A program made the translations under genes and the position numbers. A model generated the notes under the pieces. It was not told the origin of the DNA. It ran no database searches and saw nothing but the letters and a program-made list of their open reading frames with translations. A DNA stretch of 49,740 nucleotides, taken from Alphaproteobacteria bacterium (GTDB lineage Bacteria > Pseudomonadota > Alphaproteobacteria > UBA8366). The stretch is taken from positions 1-49,740 of the forward strand of contig WHUA01000021.1 of assembly GCA_009377445.1 (NCBI GenBank), read 5' to 3'. Below, one piece after another: positions 36,665-45,218 of the stretch; position 1 is the first letter of the stretch; the number at the start of each line of letters is the position of its first letter.

Positions 36665-37837
36665 ATGATCCCAAACGAGATGCCGGGGCTGGATTTCGGC
36701 CTGGGCGAGACGGCCGACCTGCTGCGCGACAGCGTGCGGCGCTTCGCCGCCGACGAGATCGCGCCGCGCGCCCGGGAAATCGACGAGTCCAACGAATTCC
36801 CGCGCGACCTGTGGCCCCGCCTCGGCGCGCTCGGCCTGCTCGGCGTGACGGTCGAGGAGGAATACGGCGGCGCCGCCATGGGCTACACCGAGCATGTCGT
36901 GGCGATGGAGGAGATCAGCCGCGCGTCCGCCGCCGTCGGCCTGTCCTACGGCGCGCATTCCAACCTCTGCGTCAACCAGATCCGCCGCAACGGCACGGCA
37001 GCGCAGCGACGCAAATACCTGCCGCGGCTGGTCAGCGGCGAGCATGTGGGTGCGCTGGCCATGAGCGAGCCGGGCGCCGGCTCGGACGTCGTCTCGATGC
37101 GGACGCGGGCGGACCGGAAGGGCGACCGCTTCGTGCTGAACGGCAGCAAGATGTGGATCACCAACGGCCCCGACGCCGAGGTGCTGGTGGTCTATGCGAA
37201 GACCGACCCGGCGGCCGGCAAGCGCGGCATCACCGCTTTCCTGGTCGAGAAGGGGATGAAGGGATTCTCGACCGCGCAGAAGCTTGAGAAGCTCGGCATG
37301 CGCGGCTCCAACACCTGCGAGCTGGTGTTCGAGGATTGCGAGGTGCCGGCGGAGAACGTGCTGGGCGCGACGGGGTCCGGGGTCAACGTGCTGATGAGTG
37401 GCCTCGACTACGAGCGCCTGGTGCTGGCGGGCGGGCCGCTCGGCATCATGCAGGCCTGCATGGATGCGGTATTGCCCTACGTCCACGAGCGCGAGCAGTT
37501 CGGCCAGCCGATCGGCACCTTCCAACTTATCCAGGGCAAGCTCGCCGACATGTATACGACGATGAACGCCGCCAAATCCTACGTCTACATGGTGGCGAAG
37601 GCCTGCGACCGCGGCGACGTGACCCGCAAGGACGCCGCCGGCGTGATCCTCTACGCCGCGGAGAAGGCGACCTGGATGGCGCTGGAGGCGATCCAATGCC
37701 TTGGCGGCAACGGCTACATCAACGAATACCCGACCGGCCGGCTGCTGCGCGACGCCAAGCTCTACGAGATCGGCGCCGGCACATCGGAAATCCGCCGCAT
37801 GCTGATCGGCAGGGAGCTGTTCGAGGAGACGAAGTGA
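36665..37837 (+). CDS. ivd: Isovaleryl-CoA dehydrogenase
   Basis: This 390-residue flavoprotein oxidises isovaleryl-CoA to 3-methylcrotonyl-CoA in leucine degradation. ALAMSEPGAGSDVVSMRTRA and MWITNGPDA are acyl-CoA dehydrogenase signatures. The base Glu250 in SGLDYERLVLAGGPLGIM is in the position used by isovaleryl-CoA dehydrogenases rather than the C-terminal position of most acyl-CoA dehydrogenases, where Gly/Ala-type residues appear instead (EIGAGTSEIRRM). The next pathway genes are 4.2 kb downstream, so the operon is split. Confidence 0.93.
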   Translation: MIPNEMPGLDFGLGETADLLRDSVRRFAADEIAPRAREIDESNEFPRDLWPRLGALGLLGVTVEEEYGGAAMGYTEHVVAMEEISRASAAVGLSYGAHSNLCVNQIRRNGTAAQRRKYLPRLVSGEHVGALAMSEPGAGSDVVSMRTRADRKGDRFVLNGSKMWITNGPDAEVLVVYAKTDPAAGKRGITAFLVEKGMKGFSTAQKLEKLGMRGSNTCELVFEDCEVPAENVLGATGSGVNVLMSGLDYERLVLAGGPLGIMQACMDAVLPYVHEREQFGQPIGTFQLIQGKLADMYTTMNAAKSYVYMVAKACDRGDVTRKDAAGVILYAAEKATWMALEAIQCLGGNGYINEYPTGRLLRDAKLYEIGAGTSEIRRMLIGRELFEETK

Positions 37838-37874
37838 CGGCGGGCGACACGCCATATAAATAACAACTATTAAA

Positions 37875-37915
37875 TTGACATAATTTTATTCATTTGCCAT
37901 GATTTACGATCATGG
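37875..37915 (+). promoter_or_regulatory. Toxin-antitoxin promoter with operator palindrome over -10 and start codon
   Basis: TTGACA (37875-37880) lies 17 bases from the extended -10 TGC-CATGAT (37895-37903). The perfect inverted repeat CCATGAT (37897-37903) / ATCATGG (37909-37915), spacer TTACG, covers the -10 box, the predicted start site and the ATG at 37912. The surrounding 37858-37910 is much more AT-rich than the genes around it. This suits autorepression by the antitoxin (inference). Confidence 0.6.
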
Positions 37916-38373
37916 CCACAAAACTCAAACATGACGATCGGCGGTCCATGGACAAGCTGGTCGTCGGAATGACGACCAAGTCCGCGAAGATCAGGGCGCT
38001 GCATGCCGCCGGCTATGCGCGCGCGCAGATCGCAGAGTATCTCGATATCCGCTACCAGCATGTGCGCAACGTGCTCGTCCAGGGCGGTGAAACGGAGCCG
38101 CCGAGGGAAGTCAGCGTCGCCGTCGGGCCTGGAGGCCGGATCGTCATACCGGCGCCGTACCGGCAGGCTCTCGGCCTCGGCGAGGGTGACCAGGTCCTGC
38201 TGAGCCTGGTCGACGACGAGGTCCACCTCGCGAGCCGCCGATCGAAAATCCGTGAGGCTCAGGACCTTGTGGCGAAGTACGTGCCGCAGGACGTCGATCT
38301 TGCCGATGAGCTTATCGCCGAGCGCAGGCGCGAGGCAGCCCGCGACGACGGCGAAAGCGGCGGCCGTGGCTGA
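37912..38373 (+). CDS. Antitoxin-like HTH-AbrB (SpoVT/AbrB) fusion protein
   Basis: The 153-residue protein has a helix-turn-helix (about 20-57: KIRALHAAGYARAQIAEYLD, then YQHVRNVL) joined to an AbrB/MazE-type swapped-hairpin domain (about 66-108: SVAVGPGGRIVIPAPYRQAL, then GDQVLLSL). A charged C-terminal segment, likely the toxin-binding arm, follows. Two DNA-binding modules in one antitoxin is notable. With the ATG at 37912 the message would be almost leaderless; an internal ATG at 37948 is possible. It overlaps the toxin gene by 8 bases. Confidence 0.82.
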   Translation: MATKLKHDDRRSMDKLVVGMTTKSAKIRALHAAGYARAQIAEYLDIRYQHVRNVLVQGGETEPPREVSVAVGPGGRIVIPAPYRQALGLGEGDQVLLSLVDDEVHLASRRSKIREAQDLVAKYVPQDVDLADELIAERRREAARDDGESGGRG

Positions 38374-38755
38374 TATCGTTTTCGATTCATCCGCGATCCT
38401 TGCATTGCTGCACCGCGAAGCGGGCGCCGATGTGGTATTGCGCCACGCGGGAAACGCGATGGTGTCGGCTGTCAATCTAGCCGAGGTCGGGGCCCGGCTC
38501 GCGGATCACGGTATTCCGGAGCCGGAGATACGGAAGATCGTCGGAGCCGTCGGATTGGAAATCGTGACTTTCGATGAGAGCCAGGCCTATGCGTCCGCCT
38601 CATTGCAGTCGCGGACGCGGGGGAAAGGCCTCTCGCTCGGCGACCGGGCGTGCCTTGCGCTGGCGTTGGCGCGGGCCGTTCCGGCGCTTACGGCCGACAG
38701 GATATGGGCCGAGCTCGACATAGGGGGCGACATCCGGCTGATCCGGGGGATTTGA
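38366..38755 (+). CDS. PIN-domain toxin, VapC-like ribonuclease
   Basis: The 129-residue protein (GTG start) has the full PIN acidic set: Asp7 (VFDSSAILALL), Glu40 (NLAEVGARL), Asp93 (SLGDRACLALA) and Asp111 (ALTADRIWAEL). These bind Mg2+ for RNA cleavage. With the overlapping AbrB-type antitoxin this forms a type II VapBC-like toxin-antitoxin pair. All catalytic residues are intact, so the toxin is presumably active. Confidence 0.87.
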   Translation: MADIVFDSSAILALLHREAGADVVLRHAGNAMVSAVNLAEVGARLADHGIPEPEIRKIVGAVGLEIVTFDESQAYASASLQSRTRGKGLSLGDRACLALALARAVPALTADRIWAELDIGGDIRLIRGI

Positions 38756-38887
38756 GCCGCCGCCTGCTGTTCGCCGCCTGTCCAGTTACGCTTGCATCAA
38801 AAATAGAAAAAAGGCAGTTTCTAGCCCGGCAGGAATCCTGCCCGAATTAGCCCGATCCACGCAACAAGCTCGGTCAACCCCCCCTCG
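38756..38887. other. Intergenic region before the TerC-family gene
   Basis: The 132 bases contain an A-rich patch (38798-38816) and a hairpin GGCAGG (38828-38833) / CCTGCC (38837-38842) with loop AAT. A yybP-ykoY manganese riboswitch often precedes TerC-family genes, but I do not see its conserved core here. Promoter boxes are not clear, and no ribosome-binding site stands out (CCCCCCTCG precedes the ATG). Confidence 0.3.
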
Positions 38888-39871
38888 ATGGAATCTTTCG
38901 GTACAGAGTTCTGGCTGGCGCTGCTCCAGATTATCGGCATCAACATCATCCTGTCCGGCGACAACGCCGTCGTGATTGCGCTTGCCTGCCGCAATCTGCC
39001 GCCCAAGCAGCAGAAATGGGGCATCATTCTGGGCGCCGGCGCCGCCGTCGTGTTGCGCGTGATTTTCACCATCTTCGTCGTCTACCTGATGACGGTTCCC
39101 TACCTCAAGTTCTTCGGCGGCGTTCTGTTGTTCTGGATCGGCTACAAGCTGATGGTGCAGCAGGATGAATCCGATCACGTCGACGCCGGGGGCACGCTGT
39201 TCGCCGCGGTCCGCATCATCCTGATCGCCGATGCGGTGATGAGCCTCGACAACGTCATTGCGGTTGCCGCCGCGGCCAAAGGCAGCATTGTTCTGCTGGT
39301 TCTCGGGCTCCTGATCAGCGTCCCGCTGGTCGTCTACGGCGCAACGCTGCTCATAAACCTGATCAAGCGCTATCCCGTCATCGTGCCCGGCGGCGCGGCG
39401 CTCATCGGCTACATCGGCGGCGAGGTGGTGATTACCGATCTGGCCTTCGAGCCTTGGATCGCCGCCAATGCCCCTTGGATGCACGCGGTCGTGCCGCTGG
39501 CCGGCGCCATCGCCGTGGTGATGATCGGCCGTATCGTCGCACCCGGGCCCGCTCCGACCTTTCGCCAGGTAACCGGCGAAGCTGTCGGCGCCGCGGCGCT
39601 GGCGGGCTTTCGCCTGGTGCTGCAGATCGCGGGCCGCCTGCTCGTTGCGCGGGCGCCGCTGATCGTGGCGTTCTTCGTCAGCCTGTTCGGTTACAGCGTC
39701 GGCCATAACCTGCTCGGCGTCGGGGAATCGATCGATACCGCGCGATCGGTGCTGCATTCCGTGCAGCCGGTTTTCGCCGCCGCGATCGCAATCGTCTTCG
39801 GCGAAGTGACGGCGTGGGCTGTCCGCCGCTTGCGGGCGCCTTCGGAGTCGCATGATTCCGCGGTAGGTTGA
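38888..39871 (+). CDS. TerC/YjbE-family integral membrane protein with C-terminal extension
   Basis: This 327-residue protein has the TerC fold: LLQIIGINIILSGDNAVVIA and IADAVMSLDNVIAVAAAAKG, with the two conserved Asp-Asn pairs thought to bind metal (manganese in characterised relatives). After about residue 215, where typical YjbE proteins end, it continues for about 110 residues with further hydrophobic segments (LVARAPLIVAFFVSLFGYSV and PVFAAAIAIVFGEVTAWAVR). The extension is not assigned. A role in Mn2+ export or metal stress is inferred from the family. Confidence 0.82.
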   Translation: MESFGTEFWLALLQIIGINIILSGDNAVVIALACRNLPPKQQKWGIILGAGAAVVLRVIFTIFVVYLMTVPYLKFFGGVLLFWIGYKLMVQQDESDHVDAGGTLFAAVRIILIADAVMSLDNVIAVAAAAKGSIVLLVLGLLISVPLVVYGATLLINLIKRYPVIVPGGAALIGYIGGEVVITDLAFEPWIAANAPWMHAVVPLAGAIAVVMIGRIVAPGPAPTFRQVTGEAVGAAALAGFRLVLQIAGRLLVARAPLIVAFFVSLFGYSVGHNLLGVGESIDTARSVLHSVQPVFAAAIAIVFGEVTAWAVRRLRAPSESHDSAVG

Positions 39872-39981
39872 ACGGTCGGGCGTAGCCCGGGAAGCGGCCG
39901 TGTCGCCAATGTCCGCCATTTCCCCGGCCGAGGCGTTGCTGCCAGGCAAATCGGCATGAGGTGGGACGGGTAGCGCATCGG

Positions 39982-41919
39982 ATGTGCGGGATCGCCGGAT
40001 TTGTGGATGTCACGCCTCGCCGTTCGACCGAGGAGATGACGGCGATCGTCCAGCGCATGGCGCTCCGCCTGGTCCATCGCGGACCGGACGACGAGGGCTC
40101 GCTGGTCGAGCCCTCGCTGGGGCTTGCCCTCGGCTTCCGCCGGCTCGCCATCCAGGACCTGAGCCGCAACGGCAATCAGCCCATGACCTCCGTCAATCGC
40201 CGTTACGTCATCGTCTACAACGGCGAGATGTACAATTTCCGGGAGATGAAGGAGGATCTCCAGCGCGCGGGGTATCGCTCCTGGCGCGGCTCCTCGGACA
40301 CGGAAGTCCTGCTGGCGGCGATTTCCCGCATCGGCGTGGTCGGCATGCTGGACCGCTGCGACGGCATGTTCGCCTTCGCGCTCTGGGACCGGCAGGCGCA
40401 GCGGCTGCACCTGGCGCGCGACCGCATGGGCGAGAAGCCGCTCTACTACGGCTGGGCCGGATCGACGCTGATGTTCGCGTCCGAGCTGAAGGCCCTGGTG
40501 GAACACCCTTCCTGGATAGGGGAAATCGACCCCGAGGCGGTCAGCGCCTTCATGCGCTACAGCTATGTGCCGGCGCCGCTGTCGATCTATCGCGGCATCG
40601 CCAAGCTGCCGGCGGCGCATTGGGTCAGCTTCGACCTCGCGAACCTCGAGCCGGGCGCGCTGCCGGAGCCGCGGCCCTATTGGGACGCCAGGGGCGTCGT
40701 GGAACGGACCGCGGCCGAGCCGTTCGACGGCGATCTCGATGCGGCGGCCGACGAGCTGGACCGGCTGCTGTCCCGCTCCGTCGAGCGCCGCATGGTGGCG
40801 GACGTGCCGTTGGGCGCTTTACTGTCCGGCGGTATCGATTCCTCGTCGGTCGTGGCGTTGATGCAGAAGGTGACGGACCGCCCGGTATCGACCTTCACCG
40901 TCGGCTTCGGCGACGCGCGTTACGACGAATCGGAACAGGCCCGTGCGGTGGCGCGCCATCTCGGGACCGCGCATACGGAAATCCGCGCCGAGGCGGATGC
41001 GCCGCTCAACGCCGTGGAGCGGTTGCCGCGGATCTATGACGAGCCCTTCGCCGACAAGAGCCAGCTCCCGACCGTGCTGCTGGCGGCGCTGACGCGAAGC
41101 CACGTGACGACGGCATTGTCAGGGATTGGTGGCGACGAGCTGTTCGGCGGCTATGCCCGCTATCCGGTCGCGGCGCGGCAATGGTCCCGCATATCGCGGC
41201 GCTCGGCCTTTTCCCGCCGGGCGGCGCGGTGGGCATGCGAGCATCTGCCGCTGCGGGCGATCAACGCACTTTCCAGCATTGGCGCCAAGCCTGGCCGGCT
41301 GGGAGACAAGCTCTACCGCATGCTCGCGGATGCGGCGAACGATGCGCCGGAACGGGTGCTCGAGCGGCTGCATGCCCGCTGGCGGACCGTCGATGCGCCG
41401 ACGGCGCCCTACCGCGGCGGATATTTCGCGAACGACCGCGCCTGGCCGAAGCTGGAGGATGTCGAAGCGCGGCTGATGTATGCGGACGCGGCGACGTTTC
41501 TGCCGGACGACATTTTGGTCAAAGTCGATCGTGCCAGCATGGCGGCCGGGCTGGAAGTACGAGCGCCGCTGCTGAGCCGCGAGATCGTCGAATTCGCCTG
41601 GTCGCTGCCGATCGGGTTCAGGCTCGCGAACGGGGAGAGCAAGCGCGTGCTGCGCCGGCTCGCCGCGCGCTACGTTCCCCAGGAATTGCTGGGACGCCCG
41701 AAGCAGGGCTTCGAGCCGCCGCTGGCCGACTGGCTGCGCGGCCCGCTGCGCGATTGGGCGGACGATCTGCTGCAGCCCGATGCGCTGGCCGAGGACGGGC
41801 TGCTCCGGCCGGAACCTATCCTCCAGGCCTGGCGCGAGCATCGCGAAGGCTTGCGCGACCGCAACGGCGACCTCTGGAACGTCCTGATGTACCAGGCGTG
41901 GCGCGCGGAGTGGCATTAG
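39982..41919 (+). CDS. asnB: Asparagine synthase (glutamine-hydrolysing)
   Basis: The 645-residue enzyme makes asparagine or amidates a related carboxylate. The class II amidotransferase domain requires an N-terminal Cys, so the start is ATG 39982 (MCGIAGFVDV, Cys2), not the in-frame ATG 21 bases earlier. LVHRGPDDEG and IVYNGEMYNFREMK follow. The synthetase domain has the ATP-pyrophosphatase loop ALLSGGIDSSSVVALM (SGGIDS at 282-287). Lone asnB genes of this type can also serve polysaccharide clusters; nothing nearby shows that. Confidence 0.9.
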   Translation: MCGIAGFVDVTPRRSTEEMTAIVQRMALRLVHRGPDDEGSLVEPSLGLALGFRRLAIQDLSRNGNQPMTSVNRRYVIVYNGEMYNFREMKEDLQRAGYRSWRGSSDTEVLLAAISRIGVVGMLDRCDGMFAFALWDRQAQRLHLARDRMGEKPLYYGWAGSTLMFASELKALVEHPSWIGEIDPEAVSAFMRYSYVPAPLSIYRGIAKLPAAHWVSFDLANLEPGALPEPRPYWDARGVVERTAAEPFDGDLDAAADELDRLLSRSVERRMVADVPLGALLSGGIDSSSVVALMQKVTDRPVSTFTVGFGDARYDESEQARAVARHLGTAHTEIRAEADAPLNAVERLPRIYDEPFADKSQLPTVLLAALTRSHVTTALSGIGGDELFGGYARYPVAARQWSRISRRSAFSRRAARWACEHLPLRAINALSSIGAKPGRLGDKLYRMLADAANDAPERVLERLHARWRTVDAPTAPYRGGYFANDRAWPKLEDVEARLMYADAATFLPDDILVKVDRASMAAGLEVRAPLLSREIVEFAWSLPIGFRLANGESKRVLRRLAARYVPQELLGRPKQGFEPPLADWLRGPLRDWADDLLQPDALAEDGLLRPEPILQAWREHREGLRDRNGDLWNVLMYQAWRAEWH

Positions 41920-42004
41920 CCGCGGCTGGGCATCGCGCCGGCCCTCGGGTATATCTTGTTCGGCGGCGGGGCCGGCAACCGGGCGATTTGGGGCGGTAGC
42001 GATC

Positions 42005-43612
42005 GTGGCTGTACTGGGCACATCTCTCGACGGCAAGGCGGAAACCTTTCAGGCCAATGCCGCCGCCATGCGCGAACAGGTCGCCGCGCTGCGCGCCCTT
42101 CTCGAAGAGGCGGCCAAGGGCGGCGACACGCCGTCGCGCGACAAGCACGTCGCGCGCGGCAAGCTGCTGGCGCGCGACCGCATCGACCGCCTGCTCGATC
42201 CCGGCTCGCCGTTCCTCGAGCTGTCGCCCCTGGCGGCGCACGGCATGTACGGCGAGCCCATCGCCGCCGCCGGCCTCGTCACCGGCATCGGGCGCATCGC
42301 GGGAATCGAATGCGTGATCGTCGCGAACGATGCGACGGTGAAGGGCGGCACCTACTATCCGGTCACCGTGAAGAAGCACCTGCGCGCGCAGGAAATTGCG
42401 CAGCAGAACAATCTGCCCTGCATCTACCTGGTCGATTCCGGCGGGGCGAACCTGCCGAACCAGGACGAGGTTTTCCCCGACCGCGAGCATTTCGGCCGCA
42501 TCTTCTTCAATCAGGCCAACATGTCGGCGCGCGGCATACCGCAGATCGCCGTGGTAATGGGGTCGTGTACGGCGGGCGGCGCCTATGTGCCGGCGATGTC
42601 GGACGAGGCGATCATCGTGCGCGGCCAGGGGACCATCTTCCTCGGCGGACCGGCGTTGGTGAAGGCGGCGACGGGCGAGGTCACGAGCGCGGAAGAACTG
42701 GGCGGCGCGGACGTTCATTCGCGCATTTCGGGCGTCACCGATCACTACGCGGCCGACGACGATGACGCGCTCGCGACCTGCCGCCGGCTCGTCGCCAACC
42801 TCAATCGCCGCAAGACCGCGCCGCTCGACGTCGCGGAGCCGAAGCCGCCGCTGCACGATCCGGAAAGCGTTTACGGCGTCATCCCGGCCGACCAGCGCAA
42901 GACCTACGACGTGCGCGAGGTGATTGCGCGGATCGTCGACGGCAGCGCGTTCGACGAGTTCAAGCAGCTCTACGGTAATACGCTGGTCTGCGGCTTCGCG
43001 CGCATTCACGGCTATCCCGTCGGCGTCATCGCCAACAACGGAATCCTGTTCTCGGAGTCCGCGCTCAAGGGCACGCATTTCATCGAGCTCTGCTGCCAGC
43101 GGCGCATTCCGCTCGTCTTCCTGCAGAACATCTCCGGCTTCATGGTGGGAAAGAAATACGAAGCGGGCGGGATCGCCAAGGACGGGGCGAAGCTCGTCAT
43201 GGCGGTCGCCTGCGCACGAGTGCCGAAGTTCACCGTGATCATCGGCGGCTCCTACGGTGCGGGAAACTACGCCATGTGCGGCCGGGCGTACGCGCCGCGC
43301 TTCCTCTGGATGTGGCCGAACGCGCGCATCTCGGTGATGGGCGGCGAGCAGGCGGCGAACGTGCTGTCGCAGGTGCGGCGCGAAAATCGCCAGCGCAGCG
43401 GCCAAGCATGGAGCGAGACCGAGGAAACCGCCTTCAAGCAGCGTATCCTCAAGCAATATGACGAGCAGGGGCATCCCTATTATGCGAGCGCCCGGCTGTG
43501 GGACGATGGCGTCATCGACCCGGCCGAGACGCGCACCGTGCTGGCCCTATCGATTTCGGCCGCGCTCAATGCGCCGGTCGAGGCGACCGAATTCGGCGTT
43601 TTCAGGATGTAG
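42005..43612 (+). CDS. mccB: 3-Methylcrotonyl-CoA carboxylase beta subunit
   Basis: This 535-residue carboxyltransferase subunit has KLLARDRIDRLLDPGSPFLE, VDSGGANLPNQDEVFPDREH, GSCTAGGAYVPAMSDEAIIV and FLGGPALVKAATGEVTSAEE, motifs specific to methylcrotonyl-CoA carboxylase (LiuB), unlike the pccB gene in this window. QNISGFMVGKKYEAGGIAKD lies in the C-domain. Start GTG 42005 fits the family length. It begins the run mccB-crotonases-mccA-hmgL with gaps under 15 bases. Confidence 0.93.
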   Translation: MAVLGTSLDGKAETFQANAAAMREQVAALRALLEEAAKGGDTPSRDKHVARGKLLARDRIDRLLDPGSPFLELSPLAAHGMYGEPIAAAGLVTGIGRIAGIECVIVANDATVKGGTYYPVTVKKHLRAQEIAQQNNLPCIYLVDSGGANLPNQDEVFPDREHFGRIFFNQANMSARGIPQIAVVMGSCTAGGAYVPAMSDEAIIVRGQGTIFLGGPALVKAATGEVTSAEELGGADVHSRISGVTDHYAADDDDALATCRRLVANLNRRKTAPLDVAEPKPPLHDPESVYGVIPADQRKTYDVREVIARIVDGSAFDEFKQLYGNTLVCGFARIHGYPVGVIANNGILFSESALKGTHFIELCCQRRIPLVFLQNISGFMVGKKYEAGGIAKDGAKLVMAVACARVPKFTVIIGGSYGAGNYAMCGRAYAPRFLWMWPNARISVMGGEQAANVLSQVRRENRQRSGQAWSETEETAFKQRILKQYDEQGHPYYASARLWDDGVIDPAETRTVLALSISAALNAPVEATEFGVFRM

Positions 43613-43619
43613 ACGGCCC

Positions 43620-43690
43620 ATGACGGAAAACTGGTTCTCACCGAGATCGACAGGCGGGGCGTCGCGACGGTCACCCTGAACCGGCCGGAG
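43620..43690 (+). other. Out-of-frame 5' end of the liuC gene
   Basis: Bases 43620-43629 read ATG ACG GAA A (MTE), the expected start. From 43631 the conserved sequence LVLTEIDRRGVATVTLNRPE reads in the frame of the downstream gene but 1 base out of phase with that ATG. Adding one A to the run of four A at 43627-43630 would restore MTEKLVLTEIDRRG. No ATG, GTG or TTG exists in the correct frame before GTG 43691. Confidence 0.8.
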
Positions 43691-44416
43691 GTGCACAATG
43701 CTTTCAATGAGGAGGTCATCGGCGGGCTGCGCGACGCCTTCGACGCGCTTGCCGCGCGCGAAGATGTCCGCGTCACCGTCCTGGCGGGACGGGGCAAGAG
43801 CTTCTCCGCCGGCGCCGACCTCAACTGGATGCGCCGGATGGCGGGTTTCTCGCCGGCCGAGAACAAGGCGGACGCGCTGCGGATGGCCGGCATGTTCGAC
43901 AAGCTGAACAGGCTGCCGATGCCGGTCATCGCGAAGGTGCAGGGCTCGGCGTTTGCGGGCGGTCTCGGTCTCGTCTCGGCCTGCGATATCGCGGTGGGCG
44001 TGGATCACGCGAAGTTCGCGGTGACGGAGGTTCGCCTCGGCCTCATCGCCGCTGCGATCAGCCCCTACGTCATCGCGGCGATCGGGCCGAGCGCTGCCCG
44101 GCGCTATTTCCAGACGGCGGAGCGCTTCGATGCCGCGGAAGCGAAGCGCATCGGCCTGCTGCACGAGGTGGTCGCGGCGGATGCGCTCGACGCCGCGGTG
44201 GAAAGGATCGTCGGCGAAATCCTGAAGAATGCCCCCGCGTCGCTGCGCGCCAGCAAGGCGCTGATCCGCGAGACCGCCGGTCCGGTGAGCGAGGCGCTGC
44301 GCGAGGAAACCGCGACGCGCATCGCAGCCATCCGCGCCAGCGACGAAGGCAAGGAAGGCATCGCCGCGTTCTTCGGGAAGCGCAAGCCTTCCTGGACCGG
44401 GGCGGGGGGAGCGTAA
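43691..44416 (+). CDS. liuC: Methylglutaconyl-CoA hydratase-like crotonase (5' end frameshifted)
   Basis: The intact frame gives 241 residues from GTG 43691, but homology-like sequence begins about 20 codons earlier (see 43620-43690), so the native protein is probably about 265 residues. The crotonase oxyanion motif FSAGADLNWM and FAVTEVRLGLIAAAISPYVI, with catalytic Glu113 (numbered from 43691), match LiuC, which hydrates 3-methylglutaconyl-CoA. The other classical crotonase Glu is replaced by Gly in AGGLGLVSACDI. The position right after mccB fits the pathway. Confidence 0.87.
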   Translation: MHNAFNEEVIGGLRDAFDALAAREDVRVTVLAGRGKSFSAGADLNWMRRMAGFSPAENKADALRMAGMFDKLNRLPMPVIAKVQGSAFAGGLGLVSACDIAVGVDHAKFAVTEVRLGLIAAAISPYVIAAIGPSAARRYFQTAERFDAAEAKRIGLLHEVVAADALDAAVERIVGEILKNAPASLRASKALIRETAGPVSEALREETATRIAAIRASDEGKEGIAAFFGKRKPSWTGAGGA

Positions 44417-44420
44417 GCCG

Positions 44421-45218
44421 ATGGCGGAGCCAGTCCTTCTCTGCACGACGGACGCGCGCGGCGTGGCGACCGTCGCCTTCAACCGGCCGCAGGTCAACAA
44501 CGCCTATAATTCGGACGTCATCCTCGGCCTCATCGAAATCTTCGGCAGGCTGGCCGCCGACGACGCGGTAAGGCTGGTCGTGCTGCGCGGCAACGGCAGG
44601 CACTTCCAGGCCGGCGCCGACCTCAAATGGCTGCGCGAGGTCGCGGCCATGACGCCGGAGGAGAACTTGCAGATCTCGCGCAACACCACCGACGCGGCGC
44701 GCGGGCTCAACGAGTTTCCCAAGCCGACGGTCGCGCTCGTGCACGGCGGCTGCTTCGGCGGCGGCACCGGCATCGTCGCCGGCTGCGACATCGTCGTCGC
44801 CTCGGAGGATGCGGTCTTCTCGATCACCGAGGCGCGCTGGGGCGTCATGGCCGGGCCGATCTTTCCCCAGCTCAACGCGGCGATCGGCGAGCACAACGTG
44901 CGGCGCTACGCGCTGACCTGCGAGCGTTTCGGCGCGGCGCGGGCGCGCGAGATGGGGCTGGTCGACGAAGTCTGCGCGCCGGGCGCGCTGGATGAAGCCG
45001 CCGCGCCGCTCATCGAGGCGATCCTCGGCGGCGGCCCGGGCGCGCTCCGTGAGACGAAACGGCTGATCAAGGACGTCGCGAAGCTCGCGGTGTCCAACGC
45101 GCTTGCGGAAAAGCTGGCATTGCAGCACGCCTTGAAGCGCCAGACGGAAGAGGCGGAGGAAGGGCTTCGCAGCTTCGTCGAGAAGCGCAGCCCCAACTGG
45201 TATCCGGGGAGAGGGTGA
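44421..45218 (+). CDS. Enoyl-CoA hydratase/isomerase family protein (second in tandem)
   Basis: This 265-residue crotonase starts MAEPVLLCTTDARGVATVAF and has FQAGADLKWLREVAAMTPEE (oxyanion hole) and SITEARWGVMAGPIFPQL with Glu137. GGGTGIVAGCDI lacks the other catalytic Glu. It resembles the preceding LiuC-like protein throughout and probably arose by duplication. Its acyl-CoA substrate is unknown. It starts 4 bases after liuC and overlaps the next gene (TGATG). Confidence 0.85.
   Translation: MAEPVLLCTTDARGVATVAFNRPQVNNAYNSDVILGLIEIFGRLAADDAVRLVVLRGNGRHFQAGADLKWLREVAAMTPEENLQISRNTTDAARGLNEFPKPTVALVHGGCFGGGTGIVAGCDIVVASEDAVFSITEARWGVMAGPIFPQLNAAIGEHNVRRYALTCERFGAARAREMGLVDEVCAPGALDEAAAPLIEAILGGGPGALRETKRLIKDVAKLAVSNALAEKLALQHALKRQTEEAEEGLRSFVEKRSPNWYPGRG

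Noticed and set aside
38756..38887. Possible yybP-ykoY manganese riboswitch before the TerC-family gene
   Set aside because: The family is often preceded by this riboswitch, but I could not find its conserved core loops; only a short GGCAGG/CCTGCC hairpin is present.
43620..43640. Programmed -1 ribosomal frameshift in liuC
   Set aside because: The zero-frame heptamer G GAA AAC is not a good X XXY YYZ slippery site and no strong downstream structure is evident. Homopolymer error or mutation is simpler, so slippage is kept only as an option.
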